16,597 nucleotides of DNA from Rickettsiales bacterium (GTDB lineage Bacteria; Pseudomonadota; Alphaproteobacteria; Rs-D84). Below are positions 14,163 through 16,597 of the stretch, in pieces (positions within the stretch are counted from its first letter, which is position 1; every line of letters starts with the position of its first letter). The position numbers and the translations under genes were made by a program. The DNA lies in the NCBI GenBank assembly GCA_031259745.1, contig JAIRLB010000045.1:1-16597 (forward strand), given 5' to 3'. The notes under the pieces are model-generated. The model had not been told where the DNA came from and did not search any database. It saw only the letters and a program-made list of their open reading frames with translations.

Positions 14163-14436
14163 CGTCTGGGCGCGGTTTTCTGAAAGCAGTTTTTAGAACC
14201 ATGGAAATAAAGACGGAAACCTTGGATTTGCGCTGCATGCGCCATTTGAAGCGCCGCAGAAATTATCATCTGGTCCTATATGGTCGGCGAGACATGATGA
14301 TTCTAGAACCTGTGCGCTCGCCAATTTCTTTAATTCTACCGCATTATGGCCGCAAATCAAGGAGTATTTCGCCGTATTCGGCATTACTCCGCCGTCCGTC
14401 GCCAACGACAATATAAAACTCCGTGCGGCGGCATAA
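14163..14436 (+). repeat. ANDN element, direct copy inside the truncated ATPase
   Basis: About 274 bp matching 13507-13779 in order. It opens GRGFLKAVFRTMEI in the ATPase frame. After a frame break near 14290 it ends LWPQIKEYFAVFGITPPSVANDNIKLRAAA-stop (TAA 14434-14436). Its last 152 bp are the plus-strand partner of 13363-13514. The promoter of the DUF3800 gene begins four bases after the stop. Confidence 0.75.
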
Positions 14437-14439
14437 TTC

Positions 14440-14467
14440 TTGACTTGAATTCGCAATACTTTATAAT
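14440..14467 (+). promoter_or_regulatory. Promoter of the DUF3800 gene
   Basis: TTGACT (14440-14445), 16 bases, TATAAT (14462-14467). The -10 is a full consensus. The expected start near 14474 leaves a short leader with AAAGGA (14475-14480) before ATG 14487. The same TTGACTT follows the ANDN fragment at 11055. Confidence 0.65.
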
Positions 14468-14486
14468 CCGAAACAAAGGAATTTTT

Positions 14487-15197
14487 ATGAAAAACAGCAA
14501 TTATCTTATATTTGTTGATGAATCGGGTGATCAAAACCTAAAAGTTATTAATCCGAACGGTTATCCCGTTTTCGTCTTAGCTTTTATGATTATTCATAAA
14601 GATGAGTATTGTAATAACCTTTTGCCAAAATTCGCAAAACTGAAATTAAAATATTTCCCTGACGTCAACACGGTATTTCATGAAAAAGATATTCGCAAAG
14701 CGGAAAAAGATTTTGTAATTTTAACAAAACGTGAAGTTCGCGAATCGTTTTTTGATGACTTGAATAATTTGATGTCAGAAATAGACTATAAAATTGTAGC
14801 GGTTGTCGTAGATAAAAACGAAACAGAACAATCCGATTTAAGCAATGATTTGTACGAAATAGCAGTCAAACACGGTTTGTCCGCTATAAGGGCGTTTCTG
14901 AAAAAAGAAAATGATTTTAACTATACTACGGCAACTTTTGAATCGCGGGCGTATTCTTTATATGAATATAGACAAGTTGATAAAAAATTGTACGATTATT
15001 TTACCAAAATGGCTGCACCGGAATTTGGAATTTCAATACAGGTCAAGTCATCTGGTGGTTTCGGATTGCAATTTGCGGATTTAGTTGCCAGGCCCATAGG
15101 CATGCATATTTTAAGACCCGACCAAAATAATCGCGCCTGGAATATATTAGAATCTAAAATTTGCGAAAACGGGCTGATTGTTTTGCCAAAAAAATAA
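14487..15197 (+). CDS. DUF3800 domain protein (RNase H-like fold)
   Basis: 236 residues. The ATG at 14487 is chosen because AAAGGA lies six bases upstream, a strong promoter ends at 14467, and the family starts near this point. IFVDESGD at 8-15 is the DUF3800 hallmark with Asp11 and Glu12. HEKDIRK (65-71) is the second conserved block. VAVVVDK (104-110) and TFESRAY (150-156) follow. LQFADLVARP (194-203) closes the fold with Asp198. These acidic residues are arranged like an RNase H/RuvC-type metal site. DUF3800 genes are common in mobile and defence-associated regions and are of unknown role. Composition is AT-rich like that of the NYN gene. Confidence 0.85.
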   Translation: MKNSNYLIFVDESGDQNLKVINPNGYPVFVLAFMIIHKDEYCNNLLPKFAKLKLKYFPDVNTVFHEKDIRKAEKDFVILTKREVRESFFDDLNNLMSEIDYKIVAVVVDKNETEQSDLSNDLYEIAVKHGLSAIRAFLKKENDFNYTTATFESRAYSLYEYRQVDKKLYDYFTKMAAPEFGISIQVKSSGGFGLQFADLVARPIGMHILRPDQNNRAWNILESKICENGLIVLPKK

Positions 15198-15235
15198 GCG
15201 GCCGATTTCTCAGCCGCCGGATGGGTTCCCCATCC
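15198..15235 (+). terminator. Tandem hairpins directly after the DUF3800 gene
   Basis: GCGGC (15198-15202) with GCCGC (15213-15217) is followed by GGATGGG-TTC-CCCATCC (15219-15235), a perfect 7-bp stem. CATTTATATTTATATT follows; it is T-rich but not a pure T-tract. The first hairpin starts at the base after the stop codon. Probably the gene's transcription end. Confidence 0.5.
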
Positions 15236-15263
15236 CATTTATATTTATATTATAGGTCTTTTG

Positions 15264-15401
15264 GTGGAAAAAGTCAAGTGCAAAAAGCCGGCCTTAGTTG
15301 ATGACCATAAAACCCTTGTAGAACAGACTTTACGGGACAATTACGAGGAAATCAAGTGTTATTTCGAGACAAGACCATTTAGGATAATGGGTCAGCTCTG
15401 A
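15264..15401 (+). other. Short protein-like frame beside the transposase
   Basis: From GTG 15264 to TGA 15399-15401 a 45-residue frame reads VEKVKCKKPALVDDHKTLVE and then LRDNYEEIKCYFETRPF. The composition looks protein-like and it is in the same frame as the preceding DUF3800 gene after its stop. It overlaps the transposase 3' end by 23 bases on the opposite strand. There is no ribosome binding site. It may be a gene scrap or chance. Confidence 0.2.
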
Positions 15402-16053
15402 ATATTTTCAATAATAGCCTATAAAGGTCTTCTCGTCTATGGTTAAATCGCCATTCGCTTTCCTTAATGTGGATATAGTGCTTGTCATATCTAATCCCCT
15501 TGAACCGCGACAGTCTCAATCTCGTCCAAACCCAATAGCTCTCTATACGGTTCGTAGTCACGTTCAGGACCCCTTCCTTGCGTCCAAACTCGTACTCAGA
15601 ATGATTGACGGTCTTATGTATAAAGCCTTCGTTCGCAAGACCTTTATACATAGGCGCAGCGTCGGTAAATATTGTCGTTCCGGGCTTGCATACAGTGCGG
15701 ATTTCCGCAAAAATCTCTGCCTTGCTTACCCGCGTCAAGATCTTCGTATAGACATATTTTGAGGATATTATCCCAAGCACCGCAGTCTTGCTGTTATACC
15801 AAGAACGTCTCGCTTTGGATGCCCCAAAGTATGCCTCGTCTATCTGAACATTGGTCATGCCGTTCGGTTTCTCTTGTTCGGACAGTAACACTATCCTTGC
15901 CCGGATTCTGTTATATACCGCATTTACCGTCTTGCGGTTCAATCCGGCCTTTACCGCCGCCTTTGACGCCTCGGTCCCAAGGACAAATTCCCGCAAAACG
16001 AATCGTAATCTCCGTTCCGATAAGTGAGACCTGTTTTTATATTTGTTTTTCAT
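15379..16053 (-). CDS. IS1595-family (ISXO2-like) transposase
   Basis: 224 residues. The N-terminal helix-turn-helix is EFVLGTEASKAAVKAGLNRK (22-41). The DDE-type catalytic core has IDEAYFGA with Asp72 and TIFTDAAPMYKGL with Asp131. HSEYEFGR lies at 151-158, then NRIESYWVWTRLRLSRFKG with Asn168 and Glu171. The family's closing signature SEWRFNHR is at 199-206. All catalytic residues are present and the frame is open, so it could be active. It is shorter than members with an N-terminal zinc ribbon. The start codon has GAAAGGAG upstream, partly buried in a 9-bp hairpin (16058-16081), a plausible brake on translation from read-through transcripts. Confidence 0.9.
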   Translation of the reverse strand: MKNKYKNRSHLSERRLRFVLREFVLGTEASKAAVKAGLNRKTVNAVYNRIRARIVLLSEQEKPNGMTNVQIDEAYFGASKARRSWYNSKTAVLGIISSKYVYTKILTRVSKAEIFAEIRTVCKPGTTIFTDAAPMYKGLANEGFIHKTVNHSEYEFGRKEGVLNVTTNRIESYWVWTRLRLSRFKGIRYDKHYIHIKESEWRFNHRREDLYRLLLKIFRADPLS

Positions 16054-16057
16054 AAGA

Positions 16058-16081
16058 AAACCGCTCCTTTCAGAGCGATTT
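16058..16081 (-). promoter_or_regulatory. Hairpin over the transposase ribosome binding site
   Basis: AAACCGCTC (16058-16066) and GAGCGATTT (16073-16081) form a 9-bp stem with one G-U pair and a 6-base loop. On the minus strand the loop and 3' arm hold GAAAGGAG, the Shine-Dalgarno of the transposase that starts at 16053. Sequestering this site in transcripts that enter from outside is a known way for IS elements to limit transposase. Confidence 0.5.
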
Positions 16082-16094
16082 TACCCATCTAAAC

Positions 16095-16133
16095 TGGTCT
16101 TGTGGAAAATTGCAGCAATTTTCCACAAGACCA
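16095..16133. repeat. 39-bp perfect palindrome
   Basis: TGGTCTTGTGGAAAATTGC (16095-16113), a single central A (16114), and the exact reverse complement (16115-16133). It lies about 40 bases upstream of the transposase. TGGTCTTG or its complement also occurs at 15369-15377 and 16180-16187. It may be two IS ends abutted head to head, a transposase binding site, or a strong bidirectional hairpin. Confidence 0.85.
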
Positions 16134-16362
16134 AACCCGCTGCTACATTGCCTTCAAAGGCTCTTTTACCTCCCTTATATGGTCTTGACCCGTTATTTCG
16201 CAATCTATGGCACGCACATAGATTTGCTGACAAATGATAATGAATTCTAGAGAATAGTGACATGATTGAAATTAAATATTGCCAGTCTCTCTATCTTAAT
16301 CTCATAAACTGCACAAGGCGCTCAGGGCGCATTTATCGATGCTGGATGTAAGAGCGGCAGAA
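16134..16362. other. Intergenic region, no gene seen
   Basis: No convincing coding frame or RNA gene is seen. It contains one more TGGTCTTG (16180-16187) and a weak GCGC...GCGC hairpin near 16319-16332. This lies between the palindrome and the stop of the partial gene on the minus strand. Confidence 0.4.
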
Positions 16363-16597
16363 CTATAAGCCAATACGATCATAGTATTTATCTACATAAG
16401 TTGAAGCGCTGCCATTCGGCAATTTGTCAGGAGAAAATTGGCCAATAACCATTTTGATTACATCTTTGTGGAATGGTATATGGATTGTTTTAGCTGTTTC
16501 ATTATTTATTCTTGTGGCCAAGGCTGCAGGATACAACGAGGGATTTGGTTTCAGTCTTTTATCAGTTATATCCAAATAAGCACAGATTATAGGTATT
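16363..16597 (-). CDS. Unrecognised protein, C-terminal part (cut by window edge)
   Basis: The minus-strand frame is open from the right edge to TAG 16363-16365, giving at least 77 residues: IPIICAYLDITDKRLKPNPS, then ATRINNETAKTIHIPFHKDV and QFSPDKLPNGSASTYVDKYY. Composition and mixed helix/loop character look like a real protein. A TTG at 16575 could serve as a start, but the frame continues to the edge, so it is best read as the 3' end of a longer gene. I do not recognise the family. Confidence 0.5.
   Translation of the reverse strand, partial: IPIICAYLDITDKRLKPNPSLYPAALATRINNETAKTIHIPFHKDVIKMVIGQFSPDKLPNGSASTYVDKYYDRIGL

Larger units (their letters stand above)
15255..16132 (-). mobile_element. 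IS1595-family insertion sequence, boundaries tentative
   Basis: The transposase at 15379-16053 defines an IS1595-like element. The right end is proposed at 16132, where TTTTCCACAAGACC finishes. The left end is proposed at 15255, where GGTCTTTTGGTGGAAAA is an imperfect inverted match. No target-site duplication of about 8 bp is visible next to these points, so the boundaries may be wrong or the element may have rearranged ends. Confidence 0.35.

Noticed and set aside
14346..14486. N-terminal extension of the DUF3800 gene from ATG 14346
   Set aside because: The extension is read through the ANDN element and the promoter; the family motif and ribosome binding site place the start at 14487.
16081..16263. 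Minus-strand 60-codon frame upstream of the transposase
   Set aside because: Its apparent coding quality comes from the palindrome, which reads alike on both strands.

Overview
The window reads as accessory sequence from a Gram-negative bacterium. A lipoprotein, Sec signal peptides and the gene families point that way. A giant, secreted, cysteine-rich repeat protein with one InlB-type repeat, next to DUF4143 ATPases and an IS1595-family transposase, is reminiscent of uncultured gut-associated Alphaproteobacteria. That placement is inference from protein style: no rRNA or other marker gene is present.

Left part (1-8.6 kb). The 3' end of an IbrA-like PAPS-reductase-family gene is followed by its usual partner, an IbrB-like ParB-domain gene. 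Then come a small predicted lipoprotein on the plus strand and an HI0933/YhiN-type flavoprotein on the minus strand. A ~1834-residue secreted protein (2780-8284, minus) made of tandem Cys-rich modules follows. It most likely starts at a GTG with a good ribosome binding site. Short dispersed repeats sit in the gaps around the flavoprotein gene.

Middle part (8.6-13.4 kb). This is a patchwork of self-contained genes, each with its own promoter and structured upstream region. A class II Fic protein has three equally built palindromes around its promoter. A NYN-domain nuclease gene is preceded by nested inverted repeats, a consensus promoter, and a ~60-nt structured RNA candidate ending in a canonical terminator. 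An AAA_14/DUF4143 ATPase has a palindromic operator-like promoter. Between them is decayed DNA with gene fragments.

Right part (13.3-16.6 kb). Four copies or partial copies of one dispersed element, whose coding strand ends in ANDNxKLRxAA-stop, lie after the NYN gene, after the ATPase (one inverted, one direct) and inside a truncated second ATPase. Two of them form a 152-bp inverted repeat around a 770-bp segment with three 12-bp direct repeats at exact 23-bp spacing. At least two copies end a few bases before a sigma70-like promoter, one of which drives a DUF3800 gene. An IS1595-family transposase, a 39-bp perfect palindrome and the 3' part of an unrecognised gene close the window.

The most notable unexplained items are the structured-RNA/NYN pair, the dispersed ANDN element that follows accessory genes, and the 23-bp-period repeat array.
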